From Hwanghaeella sp964350445 (lineage in GTDB: Bacteria; Pseudomonadota; Alphaproteobacteria; UBA8366; Aestuariispiraceae), in the NCBI GenBank assembly GCA_964350445.1, contig CAYGKA010000018.1, positions 19,605 through 83,604 of the forward strand: 64,000 bases of DNA, read 5' to 3'. Each line of letters opens with the position of its first letter. Within the stretch, counting starts at the first letter, position 1. The notes beneath the pieces are model-generated. The model did no database searches. It was not told the origin of the DNA and was given only the letters and a program-made list of their open reading frames with translations. The position numbers and the translations under genes are program-made. Below, piece after piece: positions 1 to 9,028 of the stretch.

Positions 1-51
1 CTGGCCGATGCCGGCGCTGCAATCACCGTGTGCGGAAAGGGGGCGAAATGA
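1..51 (+). CDS. C-terminal tail of an upstream gene (partial)
   Basis: An open frame enters from the left edge and stops at a TGA whose bases overlap the ATG of the next gene (ATGA at 48-51). The 16 visible residues end in ITVCGKGAK. Four-base stop/start overlaps are typical of translationally coupled genes, so this is probably the previous member of the ABC importer operon. The product cannot be recognised from so short a piece. Confidence 0.45.
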   Translation: MADAGAAITVCGKGAK

Positions 52-1118
52 TGTCAGCACCCGAGGGCAAGTCGATTTCACTGAGCGGCATCACCAAATC
101 CTGGGGTGATCCGCCGGCGGTCGACCATGTCGACCTGGAAATCGCCGCCGGGCAATTCACCGCGCTGCTGGGCCCTTCGGGCTGTGGAAAGTCGACCACC
201 CTGCGCATCATCGCCGGGTTGGAATTTCCCGATGCCGGATCGGTCACCATCGGCGGCGAAAACGTCACCGACCTTCCCCCCGCCAAGCGCAACATCGCCA
301 TGGTGTTCCAGTCCTATGCCCTGTTCCCGCATCTGACGGTCGCGGAAAACATCATCTTCGGCCTGCGCACGCGCCGCGTGCCTGTCGGCGAACGGACCGA
401 ACGATTGGCGCGGGTGGCCGAGCTATTGGAACTGACGCCCTATCTGGACCGCCGCCCGGCCCAGCTTTCCGGCGGCCAGCAGCAACGCGTCGCGCTTGGC
501 CGCGCGATCATCGCGGAGCGACCCGTCTGCCTGATGGACGAACCGCTGTCGAACCTGGATGCGCGCCTGCGGCATGAAATGCGGAGCGAGATCCGCGCCC
601 TGCAGCAGAAGCTGGGATTCACCATGGTCTATGTCACCCACGATCAGGTAGAGGCCATCACCATGGCCGACCAGGTCGCGCTGATGAACAGGGGGCGTGT
701 CGAGCAAGCGGCCTCCCCGCGCGAGATATACGAGCGCCCCGCGACCGTGTTCGCGGCGCGTTTCATCGGAACCCCGCCGATGAACCTGATCGCGCCGGCG
801 GCCTTCGCCGAGAAGGCCGGGACGCTGGCGTCAAAAAACATATTGATCGGCATCCGGCCGGAACGCATGCGCCTCATGCAGGACGGTCCGTTGAAAGCCA
901 CCGTGATCGAGGCTGAATTCCTCGGCTCGGAAACGCTCGTCACCTGCGAAGCCGGCGGCAGCCGGTTCGTCGTCGCGGCCCCCGGGGGGACGCAGATCGG
1001 CCCGGGTGAGACCGTCACGATCGGATTCGAGCCCGAGGACATTCATCTGTTCGACGGCGACAAAGGGGCACGCAGCGACGGGGAACTCGCCTCCGTCGCC
1101 GCCGCACTGTGCGGATAA
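48..1118 (+). CDS. ABC importer ATP-binding protein (UgpC/MalK family)
   Basis: ATPase of a binding-protein-dependent importer, 356 aa from the ATG at 48 (a GTG at 30 is in frame, but the purine-rich stretch GGAAAGGGGGCGAA sits just before the ATG pair at 48 and 51). Walker A GPSGCGKST at residues 42-50, Q-loop near 88, signature LSGGQQQR at 140-147, Walker B ending in CLMDEP at about 161-166 and the switch His in VTHDQ near 198 are all intact. The C-terminal ~120 residues fit the MalK/UgpC TOBE region. Binding protein and both permeases follow, so the set is complete. The substrate is probably a sugar, polyol or glycerol phosphate; it cannot be decided from sequence alone. Confidence 0.93.
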   Translation: MMSAPEGKSISLSGITKSWGDPPAVDHVDLEIAAGQFTALLGPSGCGKSTTLRIIAGLEFPDAGSVTIGGENVTDLPPAKRNIAMVFQSYALFPHLTVAENIIFGLRTRRVPVGERTERLARVAELLELTPYLDRRPAQLSGGQQQRVALGRAIIAERPVCLMDEPLSNLDARLRHEMRSEIRALQQKLGFTMVYVTHDQVEAITMADQVALMNRGRVEQAASPREIYERPATVFAARFIGTPPMNLIAPAAFAEKAGTLASKNILIGIRPERMRLMQDGPLKATVIEAEFLGSETLVTCEAGGSRFVVAAPGGTQIGPGETVTIGFEPEDIHLFDGDKGARSDGELASVAAALCG

Positions 1119-1238
1119 AACAAGGTTGGAACGGCTGAGGGGTCGGACCGCACCCGACACAAATAACAGCCGAGTTGGTCGATAGAATTTTTGGCCTGAA
1201 TAACGGCGGGATTTCCCGGCGAACAATAGGAGAGAGAA

Positions 1239-2528
1239 ATGTTTATCACCCCTCTGAAGAGGACGTTAGGCGCGGCGGCGATCGCTCTCTGCGCGTCCAC
1301 GGCCGCCTCGGCGGCAGATGTCGAACTGCAATTCTACTTCCCGGTCGCCGTCGGCGGCGCGGCCGCCGATACGATCCAGGCGCTGACCGACGAATATGTC
1401 GCGAACAATCCGGGCGTTAAGATCGATGCTGTCTATGCCGGGTCCTATCAGGACACGGTAGCGAAGGTCCTCACCGCATCGCGCGGCGGAGACGCCCCGC
1501 AGCTGTCGGTGATCCTGTCGGTCGATATGTTCACCTTGCTGGACGAAGACCTGATCCTGCCCTTCGACGACTACGCGACGACGGCGGACGACAAAGCCTG
1601 GCTGAACAGCTTCTATCCGTCCTTCATGGAAAACAGCCAGACCGGCGGCAAGACCTACGGCATTCCCTTCCAGCGCTCCACGCCGGTTCTTTACTGGAAC
1701 AAGGAAGCCTTCAAGGAAGCGGGCCTAGACCCGAACACGCCCCCGGCGACCTGGGAAGAAATGGTCGAGATGGGCAAGAAGCTCGTCAAGAAGAACGCCA
1801 ACGGCGAAGTTGAGCGTTGGGGCGTGCGTATTCCCAGCTCCGGCTTCCCCTATTGGCTGTTCCAGGGCCTGTCGACCCAGAACGACGTCATTCTGGCGAA
1901 CAGCGACGGCAACAAGACCAATTTCGACGATCCGAAAGTGGTCGAAGCGCTGCAATACATGGTCGACCTCAGCGGCAAGCACGGCGTGATGGCCCCCGGC
2001 ATCATCGAATGGGGTTCGACCCCGAAAGCCTTCTTCGAAGGTCAGACGGCGATGATGTGGACGACGACGGGCAACCTAACCAACGTTCGCGCCAACGCAC
2101 CCTTCGACTTCGGCGTCGGCATGCTGCCGGCCAACAAGCGCCGTGGCGCGCCGACCGGCGGCGGTAACTTCTACATGTTCAAGGGCTCCACCGACGCCGA
2201 ACTGAAGGCCGCCTTCGACTTCATCAAATGGATCACGGGTCCGGAACCGTCGGCGAAATGGACGATCGCGACCGGCTATGTCGCGCCCCGTCCCGCCACC
2301 TGGGAAACCGACGCGATGAAGGCCTATACGGCGGATTTCCCGCCGGCGCTCGTCGCGCGCGACCAGTTGGAATTCGCGGTCGCCGAACTGTCGACCTACG
2401 AAAACCAGCGCATCACCCGCATCTTCAACGACGCCTTGGAAGCCGCGATCACCGGCAAGAAGACGCCGGCGGACGCGCTGAAGGAAGCCCAGGAAAAGGC
2501 TGACGCGATCCTGAAGGCATATCGCTAA
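1239..2528 (+). CDS. Extracellular solute-binding protein, family 1 (UgpB-like)
   Basis: Periplasmic substrate receptor of the importer, 429 aa. A Sec signal peptide covers about residues 1-25, with likely cleavage after ASA. The body has the family-1 pattern: a VYAGSYQDTVAKVLTASRGGDAPQLSVI segment early, then YGIPFQRSTPVLYWNKEAFKEAGLDP, and near the C-terminus a conserved run around FDFIKWITGPEPSAKWTIATGYVAPR. This layout is closest to glycerol-3-phosphate/sugar receptors of the UgpB group. The SD AGGAGAGAG lies just before the ATG. A 120-bp gap separates it from the ATPase gene, so it may have its own promoter. A strong hairpin follows the stop codon. Confidence 0.92.
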   Translation: MFITPLKRTLGAAAIALCASTAASAADVELQFYFPVAVGGAAADTIQALTDEYVANNPGVKIDAVYAGSYQDTVAKVLTASRGGDAPQLSVILSVDMFTLLDEDLILPFDDYATTADDKAWLNSFYPSFMENSQTGGKTYGIPFQRSTPVLYWNKEAFKEAGLDPNTPPATWEEMVEMGKKLVKKNANGEVERWGVRIPSSGFPYWLFQGLSTQNDVILANSDGNKTNFDDPKVVEALQYMVDLSGKHGVMAPGIIEWGSTPKAFFEGQTAMMWTTTGNLTNVRANAPFDFGVGMLPANKRRGAPTGGGNFYMFKGSTDAELKAAFDFIKWITGPEPSAKWTIATGYVAPRPATWETDAMKAYTADFPPALVARDQLEFAVAELSTYENQRITRIFNDALEAAITGKKTPADALKEAQEKADAILKAYR

Positions 2529-2536
2529 GCTGGGCT

Positions 2537-2575
2537 GGCGCCGGTTCGGGGACCCCAGAGCCCCGGACCGGCGCC
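2537..2575 (+). promoter_or_regulatory. Intercistronic stem-loop after the binding-protein gene
   Basis: GGCGCCGGTTCGGGG at 2537-2551 pairs with CCCCGGACCGGCGCC at 2561-2575 (15 positions, one T-G wobble) around a 9-base loop. No T-run follows, so it is unlikely to be a complete terminator. Such hairpins between a binding-protein gene and its permease genes commonly protect the upstream mRNA from 3' decay, giving excess receptor. That role is inferred. Confidence 0.65.
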
Positions 2576-2612
2576 GTTCCGCCAGGACGATCGGGATGAG
2601 GGATTATCGGAG

Positions 2613-3491
2613 ATGACGCGCCGTATCGAGTGGGTCCATGCTTGGCTGCTTTTGCTGCCGGCGCTGGTGTTCCTGTTCACCTTCACGCATCTGCCCGCGG
2701 TACGGACCATCGTGGACAGCTTCTTCTCCACCGCCCGCGGCCGGCGCAAATCCGTCTTCGTCGGGCTGGAGAATTACCAGCAGCTGCTGGACGATCCGAC
2801 TTTCTGGAAGGTGCTTTCGAACAATTTGTGGTTCGCGCTGGGCACCATTCCCACCTCCATCGCCATCGCGCTCGTCATGGCGCTCTGGGTCAACGAGAAA
2901 CTCGCCGGGCGCAGCTTCATCCGCATGGCCTATTTCACGCCGACGGTCCTGCCGCTGATCGCGGTCGCCAACATCTGGCTGTTCTTCTACACGCCGGGCT
3001 TCGGCCTGTTCGATCAAATCGCGACCGGTCTGTTCGGCACCGGGCAGCATAACTTCCTGGGCGATCCGGACACGGCGCTTGGCGCCGTCATGGTGGTTAC
3101 GGTCTGGAAGGAAGCCGGGTTCTTCATGATCTTCTATCTCGCCGCCTTGCAGACGATCCCGCCTTCTCTTCTGGAAGCGGCAAGGGTCGAAGGGGCGGGA
3201 CGTTGGACGATCTTCCGGCGCGTCGTCTTCCCGCTGCTGATGCCCACCACGCTCTTCGTGTCGGTGAACGCGGTGATCAATTCCTTCCGCCTGGTCGATC
3301 ACCTGTTCATCCTGACCGGCGGCGGGCCGGACAACGCGTCCTCCCTGCTGCTGTTCTACATCTATGAGACGGCGTTCCGGTTCTGGGACACCGCCTATGC
3401 GGCGACGCTGACGGTGATCCTGCTGGCGATGCTGTCGCTGCTGGCGATCGGCCAGTTCTTCCTGTTCGACAAAAAGGTGCATTACAAATGA
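2613..3491 (+). CDS. ABC importer permease (UgpA/MalF-type)
   Basis: Integral membrane subunit, 292 aa, with about six hydrophobic segments starting at residues 10-30. The cytoplasmic coupling (EAA) loop is clear: EAARVEGAGRWTIFRRVVFPLLMP near residues 188-212, the helix that docks on the ATPase. It is cotranscribed with the second permease gene, whose ATG overlaps its TGA by four bases. No lesions are seen. Confidence 0.92.
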   Translation: MTRRIEWVHAWLLLLPALVFLFTFTHLPAVRTIVDSFFSTARGRRKSVFVGLENYQQLLDDPTFWKVLSNNLWFALGTIPTSIAIALVMALWVNEKLAGRSFIRMAYFTPTVLPLIAVANIWLFFYTPGFGLFDQIATGLFGTGQHNFLGDPDTALGAVMVVTVWKEAGFFMIFYLAALQTIPPSLLEAARVEGAGRWTIFRRVVFPLLMPTTLFVSVNAVINSFRLVDHLFILTGGGPDNASSLLLFYIYETAFRFWDTAYAATLTVILLAMLSLLAIGQFFLFDKKVHYK

Positions 3492-4306
3492 TGCACGCCA
3501 CCGCGATAGACCGTTTCCTGAACATCTTCGGGTCCTGGGCACTGGCCCTGCTCTGGGGCTTGCCGCTCGCCTTCGCCATCTGGACCGCGATCCACCCGTC
3601 GGAGTTCGAGGCCAATTTCGAATTGTTCGCCCCGCTGACCACGGTGAATTTCGTCAAGGCCTGGGAAGCCGCGCCCTTCGCGCGCTATTTCCTGAATACC
3701 TTCATCCTGGTCACGCTGATCCTGGCCTGTCAGTTCTTCCTAGGGACCTTGGCTGCCTTCGCCTTCGCGCGGTTCACCTTCCCCGGCCGGGGAATCCTGT
3801 TCGGCCTGGTCCTGCTGCAATTGCTGGTGATGCCGGACATCCTGATCGTCGAAAACTATCAAACCATGCGGTTCTTCGACCTGGTCGACACGATCCCGGC
3901 GATCGCGCTGCCCTATATCGCGTCCGGTTTCGGGATTTTCCTGCTGCGGCAGACCTTCATGACCGTGCCGAAGGAATTGGATGAGGCCGCGCGGCTGGAA
4001 GGCGCCTCTACCCTCGGCCTGCTCTGGCGGGTTTATGTGCCCCTCGCCAAGCCGACCTACCTTGCCTATGGCTTGGTCTCGGTCAGCCATCATTGGAACA
4101 ATTTCCTCTGGCCGCTGATCATCACGAACTCGGTCGAAACCCGTCCTGTCACCGTGGGCCTCAGCGTTTTCGCCTCAACAGATAGCGGCACCGAATGGTC
4201 CGTCATCAACGCCGCGACGCTCATGACCTCCGCCCCGCTGCTGATCGGATTTCTGCTCTTTCAACGCCAGTTCGTGCAAAGCTTCATGCGGGCGGGGATT
4301 AAGTAG
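3488..4306 (+). CDS. ABC importer permease (UgpE/MalG-type)
   Basis: Second membrane subunit, 272 aa, with about six transmembrane segments and an EAA loop (DEAARLEGAS...YVPLAKPT, about residues 163-187). The start codon overlaps the previous stop as ATGA. The stop TAG at 4304-4306 abuts the stop of the convergent minus-strand gene at 4307 with no spacer, so the two transcripts probably end inside one another. Together with the three preceding genes it completes the importer. Confidence 0.92.
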   Translation: MMHATAIDRFLNIFGSWALALLWGLPLAFAIWTAIHPSEFEANFELFAPLTTVNFVKAWEAAPFARYFLNTFILVTLILACQFFLGTLAAFAFARFTFPGRGILFGLVLLQLLVMPDILIVENYQTMRFFDLVDTIPAIALPYIASGFGIFLLRQTFMTVPKELDEAARLEGASTLGLLWRVYVPLAKPTYLAYGLVSVSHHWNNFLWPLIITNSVETRPVTVGLSVFASTDSGTEWSVINAATLMTSAPLLIGFLLFQRQFVQSFMRAGIK

Positions 4307-4609
4307 TTACCCGCCCAACGGCGCCATCCGCTTCGTCCGCGAGACGACGAAAGGGTGGTCGATAAGTTCCGAGACACATTCACGGAAGACGACCGTGTGC
4401 TTAAGTTCCGTGTGGAGGACGAAAGCGGCCTCGTCTGCCCAGCAGGCTTGAATGTGGAACAAGCCCGGAACCTGATAGTCCCGAAAGCCCTCGATCATTA
4501 GACACCCCTCTTCCGCACGGGATGGCGGCAAGACCTGATCGATCAAGGCGGCGACGGCCTCTTCCTCGCTTGGGCGGGCCTGAAGCCGGATGAAGGTATA
4601 GATTTCCAT
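4307..4609 (-). CDS. Antibiotic biosynthesis monooxygenase (ABM) domain protein
   Basis: Small single-domain protein, 100 aa from the ATG at 4609. Upstream in-frame ATGs exist (4624, 4669), but the recognisable fold begins at MEIYTFIRLQARP. The pattern, beta strand IYTFIRL, helix with SEEEAVAALIDQVLPPSRAEEGCLMIEGFR, then PGLFHIQACWADEAAFVLHTELKH and a C-terminal strand, is the dimeric alpha/beta-barrel ABM/YgiN type. These are quinol or small-aromatic oxygenases or stress proteins. It is convergent with the ABC permease gene and on the same strand as the PEBP gene behind it. Confidence 0.72.
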   Translation of the reverse strand: MEIYTFIRLQARPSEEEAVAALIDQVLPPSRAEEGCLMIEGFRDYQVPGLFHIQACWADEAAFVLHTELKHTVVFRECVSELIDHPFVVSRTKRMAPLGG

Positions 4610-4707
4610 CAATTTAGGTTCCATGGCTCGACCGGACCGGCGGACTACCGTCCTTCGCGCCATGTCCATCCGACTGGGGCATTGGGTGATACATGGTCGT
4701 TGTCCGA

Positions 4708-5232
4708 CTAGTACCGACCCAGGGTGATTTCTCCTTCCGCCACGTCGTCGTATTCGTCGCCATTTTTGACGACAGCATAAACTTCAGCCGCATATTTGTT
4801 GTTCTTGCCTCCGGAGCAGGGCGGCAGGTAGCCGGGGCTGGACCAAGCGCCTGAGGCACGGTTCTTTTTCACCAGCCAGACACCGTCCGGCATGTCGCTG
4901 GTGCCGCCCGGGACGGCGGGCAGCGTCGCCGTTCCCGCGCCCGGCGTGATGTGGAAACCGATCTTGCCGTGGCCGCCGTCATAGGAAAGCTGCTGGTAGC
5001 TTTTGTCGTTGAACTCCACGACGATGGCGGTCGCTTCGGGCGGAATGTTCGAGATTTTCAGGGGCGGCGTTGCGCCGTTGCCGCCGAACTTTTTGCAATG
5101 CTGGCCAGCCGGGATCTTGCCGCCGGTCCAGGCCGGGTCGGCGAACGCCACGGTCAAATCGGCGGCCTGCGCCGGAACAAACCCCAGCAGCAGTCCTGCC
5201 CCGAATGCTAAAGCCAGTGCATGTCGTTTCAT
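4708..5232 (-). CDS. YbhB/YbcL (PEBP, Raf-kinase-inhibitor-like) periplasmic protein
   Basis: 174 aa with a signal peptide (residues 1-24, cleavage near AQA|ADL). The phosphatidylethanolamine-binding fold is seen in IPAGQHCKKFGGNGATPPLKISNIPPEA (about 40-67) and GTSDMPDGVWLVKKN. Bacterial members bind small anionic ligands; their function is mostly unknown. The gene is divergent from the anthranilate-type operon, sharing a 182-bp AT-rich intergenic region, but there is no reason to place it in that pathway. Confidence 0.85.
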   Translation of the reverse strand: MKRHALALAFGAGLLLGFVPAQAADLTVAFADPAWTGGKIPAGQHCKKFGGNGATPPLKISNIPPEATAIVVEFNDKSYQQLSYDGGHGKIGFHITPGAGTATLPAVPGGTSDMPDGVWLVKKNRASGAWSSPGYLPPCSGGKNNKYAAEVYAVVKNGDEYDDVAEGEITLGRY

Positions 5233-5340
5233 GGTGAGCCTCTTCCCTAAATTCGGTTATTCGTTGGCGTCAGCCTAACCCGATCCACACCAATGTTGAA
5301 GAAATTCCGCCCGTCTATCCCTTGCAGCCCACCCTGCTGA

Positions 5341-5384
5341 TATTTCCTTTACATATAAAATATCTGCTCATAAACTTTTTATGT
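5341..5384 (+). promoter_or_regulatory. AT-rich promoter/operator region of the aromatic-CoA operon
   Basis: Against a GC-rich background this patch is mostly A/T. TTTACA (5348-5353), a 17-base spacer and TAAACT (5371-5376) form a plausible sigma-70 promoter. An imperfect inverted repeat (ACATATAAAA at 5351-5360 against TTTTTATGT at 5376-5384) overlaps it and could be the operator for the MarR protein encoded at 8501. Seen by eye only. Confidence 0.4.
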
Positions 5385-5414
5385 CCGCGAGATAATCTTT
5401 CCTGGAGCACCCTG

Positions 5415-7718
5415 ATGAAAATCGCCTGTATCGGTGGCGGGCCCGCCGGCCTGTATTTCGGCATTTCAATGAAACTTCGGGACCCGAGCCATGAGATCGT
5501 CGTGGTCGAGCGCAACCGGCCCTACGACACCTTCGGCTGGGGCGTGGTCTTTTCGGACCAGACCATGGAAAACCTGCGCCTGAACGATGCCAAGACGGCG
5601 GACGCGATCCTGGCGGAATTCGCGCATTGGGACGATATCGACATCCATTTCAAGGGCGAGTGCATCACCTCCACCGGCCACGGTTTCGCCGGGATCGGGC
5701 GCAAGCGGATGCTGAACATTCTGCAGAACCGGGCTGAGGAATTGGGCATAGAGCTCGTCTTCGAAGCGGAAGTGGACGGCCTGGACGCCTATAAGGACTA
5801 CGACCTGATCGTGGCGTCCGACGGGCTCAACTCGAAGATCCGCGGCGCCAATCCGGAAGCCTACCAACCGGACATTGATGTCCGTCCCAACAAGTTCATT
5901 TGGCTGGGCACTAAAAAGAAATACGACGCCTTCACCTTCATTTTCGAAAAGACCGAGCACGGCTGGATCTGGGTTCACGCCTATAAATTCGATGCCGATA
6001 CCTCCACCTTCATCGTCGAATGTACGGAAGAGACCTGGCGCGGGTTGGGCCTGGACAAGGCGGATACGGACGGGTCCATCGCGATCTGCGAAGAGATCTT
6101 TAAGGACTACCTGGACGGCAACGCGCTTTTGAGCAACGCGCGGCACCTGCGCGGGTCCGCCTGGCTGAACTTCCCGCGCATCAATTGCGGCACCTACCAC
6201 CACGGCAATGTCGTGCTGATGGGGGATGCCGCCCATACCGCCCATTTCTCCATCGGGTCCGGCACCAAACTGGCCTTGGAAGACGCGATCGTCCTGGCCG
6301 AGCTGTTGCACAGCGAGAGCAGCCTGGAAGCCGCCTTCAAACAGTATCAGGAAGCCCGCCGTTTGGAGGTTCTGAAACTACAGAGCGCGGCGAGAAACTC
6401 CATGGAATGGTTTGAGGAGTTGGACCGCTACACCCATTTCGACCCGCCGCAATTCGCCTATTCCCTGCTGACGCGCAGTCAGCGGGTCAGCCACGAGAAC
6501 CTGCGTCTGCGGGACAAGAAATGGCTGACCTCCGTCGAACGCTGGTTCGCCGAACAAAGCACGAAGGATGCGCCGAAAGGTGCCGCGGCGAGTGACGTGC
6601 CGCCCCCGATGTTCACGCCCTTCCGCCTGCGGCAGATGGAGGTGAAGAACCGCATCGTCGTCTCCCCCATGGCGACCTACAGCGCGGCGGACGGCGTGCC
6701 GAACGACTTTCACCTGGTTCATCTGGGGTCGCGGGCCCAGGGCGGCGCGGGTCTCGTCTTCACGGAGATGACCTGCGTCACGCCGGCGGGGCGCATCACG
6801 CCCGGCTGCCCCGGCCTGTATTCCGACGAGCAAGAAGCCGCCTGGAAGCGCATCGTGGACTACGCCCATCAATGGACAGGCGCGAAGATCGCCATGCAGT
6901 TGGGCCATAGCGGCCCCAAGGGATCGACCAAGATCGGCTGGGAAGGCATGGACCAGCCGCTTGATGACGGGAACTGGGAGTTGCTTGCCCCCTCACCCGT
7001 ACCCTGGTCGCCGACCAATCAGACGCCGCACGAAATGACCGAGGCGGATATGGACGCCGTCGAGGCCGCCTTCATCGAAGCGACGGAACGCGCCCATCGC
7101 TGCGGCTTCGACATGGTCGAGATGCATGCCGCCCACGGTTATCTGCTGTCGGCCTTCCTGACGCCGCTGACCAACAAGCGGACGGACGCCTTTGGCGGGT
7201 CGTTGGAAAACCGCCTGCGCTTCCCGCTGCGGGTCTTCGCCGCTATGCGCGGGGCTTGGCCGTCGGACAAGCCGATGTCGGTGCGAATTTCGGCCAATGA
7301 TTGGGTCGGCGAGCAAGGCATCACGCCGGACGACGCGGTGGAAATCGCCCGCGCCTTCAAACGGGCGGGTGCCGATATCATCGACGTCTCCGCCGGCCAG
7401 ACCAGCACCCAGGGCAAGCCGGTCTATGGGCGGATGTTCCAGACCCCGTTCTCCGACCGTATCCGCAACGAAGCCGGGATCGCCACCATGGCGGTCGGAA
7501 ACATCTTCGAAGTCGATCACGTGAACAGTATCCTGGCCGCCGGCCGCGCGGATCTGTGCTGCCTGGCCCGGCCGCATCTGGCCGATCCCTATTGGACGCT
7601 GCATGCCGCCGCCGAGCAGGGCTACCAGGGCGCCGAGTGGCCGAACCAGTATCTGCCGGGCAAGGATCAGTACGAACGCAACCTTGCCCGTGCGGCGGAT
7701 ATGGCGATTCAGGTTTAA
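5415..7718 (+). CDS. 2-aminobenzoyl-CoA monooxygenase/reductase-type fusion (salicylyl-CoA 5-hydroxylase family)
   Basis: Two flavoenzymes fused in 767 aa. Residues 1-390 are a class A FAD monooxygenase: Rossmann motif GGGPAGLYFG at 7-16 and the FAD-binding GDAAHT near 268. Residues ~400-750 are an old-yellow-enzyme FMN reductase starting FTPFRLRQMEVKNRIVVSPM, with HAAHGYLLSAFLTP near 571. In Azoarcus evansii an enzyme of this architecture hydroxylates and then reduces 2-aminobenzoyl-CoA, dearomatising the ring; single-function relatives act on salicylyl-CoA. The ligase, crotonase, dehydrogenases and RidA in the same operon favour the aminobenzoate role. ATG 5415 was chosen because it begins the Rossmann strand; the upstream in-frame extension has no domain. 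Confidence 0.88.
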   Translation: MKIACIGGGPAGLYFGISMKLRDPSHEIVVVERNRPYDTFGWGVVFSDQTMENLRLNDAKTADAILAEFAHWDDIDIHFKGECITSTGHGFAGIGRKRMLNILQNRAEELGIELVFEAEVDGLDAYKDYDLIVASDGLNSKIRGANPEAYQPDIDVRPNKFIWLGTKKKYDAFTFIFEKTEHGWIWVHAYKFDADTSTFIVECTEETWRGLGLDKADTDGSIAICEEIFKDYLDGNALLSNARHLRGSAWLNFPRINCGTYHHGNVVLMGDAAHTAHFSIGSGTKLALEDAIVLAELLHSESSLEAAFKQYQEARRLEVLKLQSAARNSMEWFEELDRYTHFDPPQFAYSLLTRSQRVSHENLRLRDKKWLTSVERWFAEQSTKDAPKGAAASDVPPPMFTPFRLRQMEVKNRIVVSPMATYSAADGVPNDFHLVHLGSRAQGGAGLVFTEMTCVTPAGRITPGCPGLYSDEQEAAWKRIVDYAHQWTGAKIAMQLGHSGPKGSTKIGWEGMDQPLDDGNWELLAPSPVPWSPTNQTPHEMTEADMDAVEAAFIEATERAHRCGFDMVEMHAAHGYLLSAFLTPLTNKRTDAFGGSLENRLRFPLRVFAAMRGAWPSDKPMSVRISANDWVGEQGITPDDAVEIARAFKRAGADIIDVSAGQTSTQGKPVYGRMFQTPFSDRIRNEAGIATMAVGNIFEVDHVNSILAAGRADLCCLARPHLADPYWTLHAAAEQGYQGAEWPNQYLPGKDQYERNLARAADMAIQV

Positions 7719-7733
7719 GGGGATAAGACGGAT

Positions 7734-8504
7734 ATGGCTTCCCTCGCAGGACAGATCGCCATCGTCACCGGGGCCGGTACCGGCATCGGCGCCGCCATCG
7801 CGGAACGCCTGTCGGCGGACGGCGCCACCCTGGCGCTGGTCGGCCGGCGCGACGGGCCGTTGAAGGACCTCGCGGCACGGCTGGCGAATGCCCATGCCTT
7901 CGCCGCCGACGTCACCGACGAGCTTTCCGTCACCGCCATGGTCGCCGCCGTCACCCAGGAACTCGGCGCGGCGAGCATCCTGGTGAACAATGCCGGCGCG
8001 GCGGAATCCGCCCCCTTCGAACGCACCAGCCTGGCCCTGTGGAACCAGATGCTCGCCGTGAACCTGACCGGCGCCTTTTTGTGCGCGCGCGCCGTTCTGC
8101 CGGCGATGAAAAAAGCGGGTTCGGGCCGGATCGTCACCGTCGCCTCCACGGCGGGCTTGAAGGGCTACGATTATGTCGCGGCCTATTGCGCGGCCAAGCA
8201 TGGCGTCATCGGCATGACTCGCGCGCTGGCCGGGGAAGTCGCGCGCAAGGGCGTCACCGTGAACGCCGTCTGCCCGGGCTTTACGGAAACGCCGATGCTG
8301 GAGGAAAGCATCGCCAATATCGTCGCGAAAACGGGCATGGACGCTGACGCCGCGCGCAAGACACTGACCGCGACCAATCCGCAAGGCCGGCTTGTCGATC
8401 CGGCGGAAGTTGCCGATGCGGTCGCGTGGCTGTGCCGCACGGAAAGCGGTTCCATGACCGGTCAGGCCATCGCAGTCGCCGGCGGGGAGGTAATGACAGG
8501 ATGA
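7734..8504 (+). CDS. SDR family 3-hydroxyacyl-CoA dehydrogenase
   Basis: Classical short-chain dehydrogenase, 256 aa. NAD(P) motif TGAGTGIG at about 13-20, NNAG near 88, and the catalytic pair Tyr151/Lys155 (YCAAKHG). Within this operon it fits oxidation of the hydroxyacyl-CoA formed after ring opening or hydration, as in beta-oxidation-like lower pathways. It starts 15 bp after the monooxygenase stop and its TGA overlaps the next ATG. Sequence alone does not exclude a 3-oxoacyl-ACP reductase role. Confidence 0.85.
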   Translation: MASLAGQIAIVTGAGTGIGAAIAERLSADGATLALVGRRDGPLKDLAARLANAHAFAADVTDELSVTAMVAAVTQELGAASILVNNAGAAESAPFERTSLALWNQMLAVNLTGAFLCARAVLPAMKKAGSGRIVTVASTAGLKGYDYVAAYCAAKHGVIGMTRALAGEVARKGVTVNAVCPGFTETPMLEESIANIVAKTGMDADAARKTLTATNPQGRLVDPAEVADAVAWLCRTESGSMTGQAIAVAGGEVMTG

Positions 8505-9028
8505 GCACGAACAAGTCACCCCAGATGCGCTTGGGCCTGGACAAGGCCCCGTCCCGAAACCGCGCCCAGAAGGCAACGCGACTCTGGCTGCGCATGCTGA
8601 CTGCGTCGCGCACCATCGAAGAAGAAATCGGCCGCCGCCTGCGCGAAGAATACGGCATATCGCTGGCCCGGTTCGACCTGATGTCCGTCCTGCACCGGCA
8701 TGACGAAGGCCTGACCATGAGTGAGGTCGGCCGCCACCTGCGGGTCAGCGGCGGCAATGTGACGGGTCTTGTCGACCGCCTGGAAAAGGAAGGCCTGGTA
8801 GCGCGCCAGCAGCATCCGTCCGACCGACGGTCCATCGTCGTCTGCCTGACGCCGCGCGGCCACGACATCTTCGTCGATATGGCGAAGCATCATAAGGAAT
8901 GGGTGGCGGAAATCTTCGCCTGGCTGGGCGATCACGAAATCGACGAACTCTACGACCTGCTGACGACGGCGCGGGATTCCGCCCTGGACGCGGCGGAACA
9001 CCATAGTGACATGAAGGAGGCCGGTTAA
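8501..9028 (+). CDS. MarR family transcriptional regulator
   Basis: 175 aa from ATG 8501, which overlaps the SDR stop (ATGA). Winged-helix MarR core: ISLARFDLMSVLHRHDEGLTMSEVGRHLRVSGGNVTGLVDRLEKEGLVARQ, then the wing DRRSIVVCLTPRG. MarR proteins in aromatic-CoA operons usually repress and are released by the aryl-CoA thioester (BadR- or HcaR-like behaviour is known). Its place inside the operon it presumably controls implies autoregulation. The candidate operator is the AT-rich patch at 5341-5384. Confidence 0.88.
   Translation: MSTNKSPQMRLGLDKAPSRNRAQKATRLWLRMLTASRTIEEEIGRRLREEYGISLARFDLMSVLHRHDEGLTMSEVGRHLRVSGGNVTGLVDRLEKEGLVARQQHPSDRRSIVVCLTPRGHDIFVDMAKHHKEWVAEIFAWLGDHEIDELYDLLTTARDSALDAAEHHSDMKEAG

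Noticed and set aside
6993..8576. 527-codon minus-strand frame opposite the monooxygenase 3' end and SDR
   Set aside because: Shadow of two real genes with full catalytic motifs.
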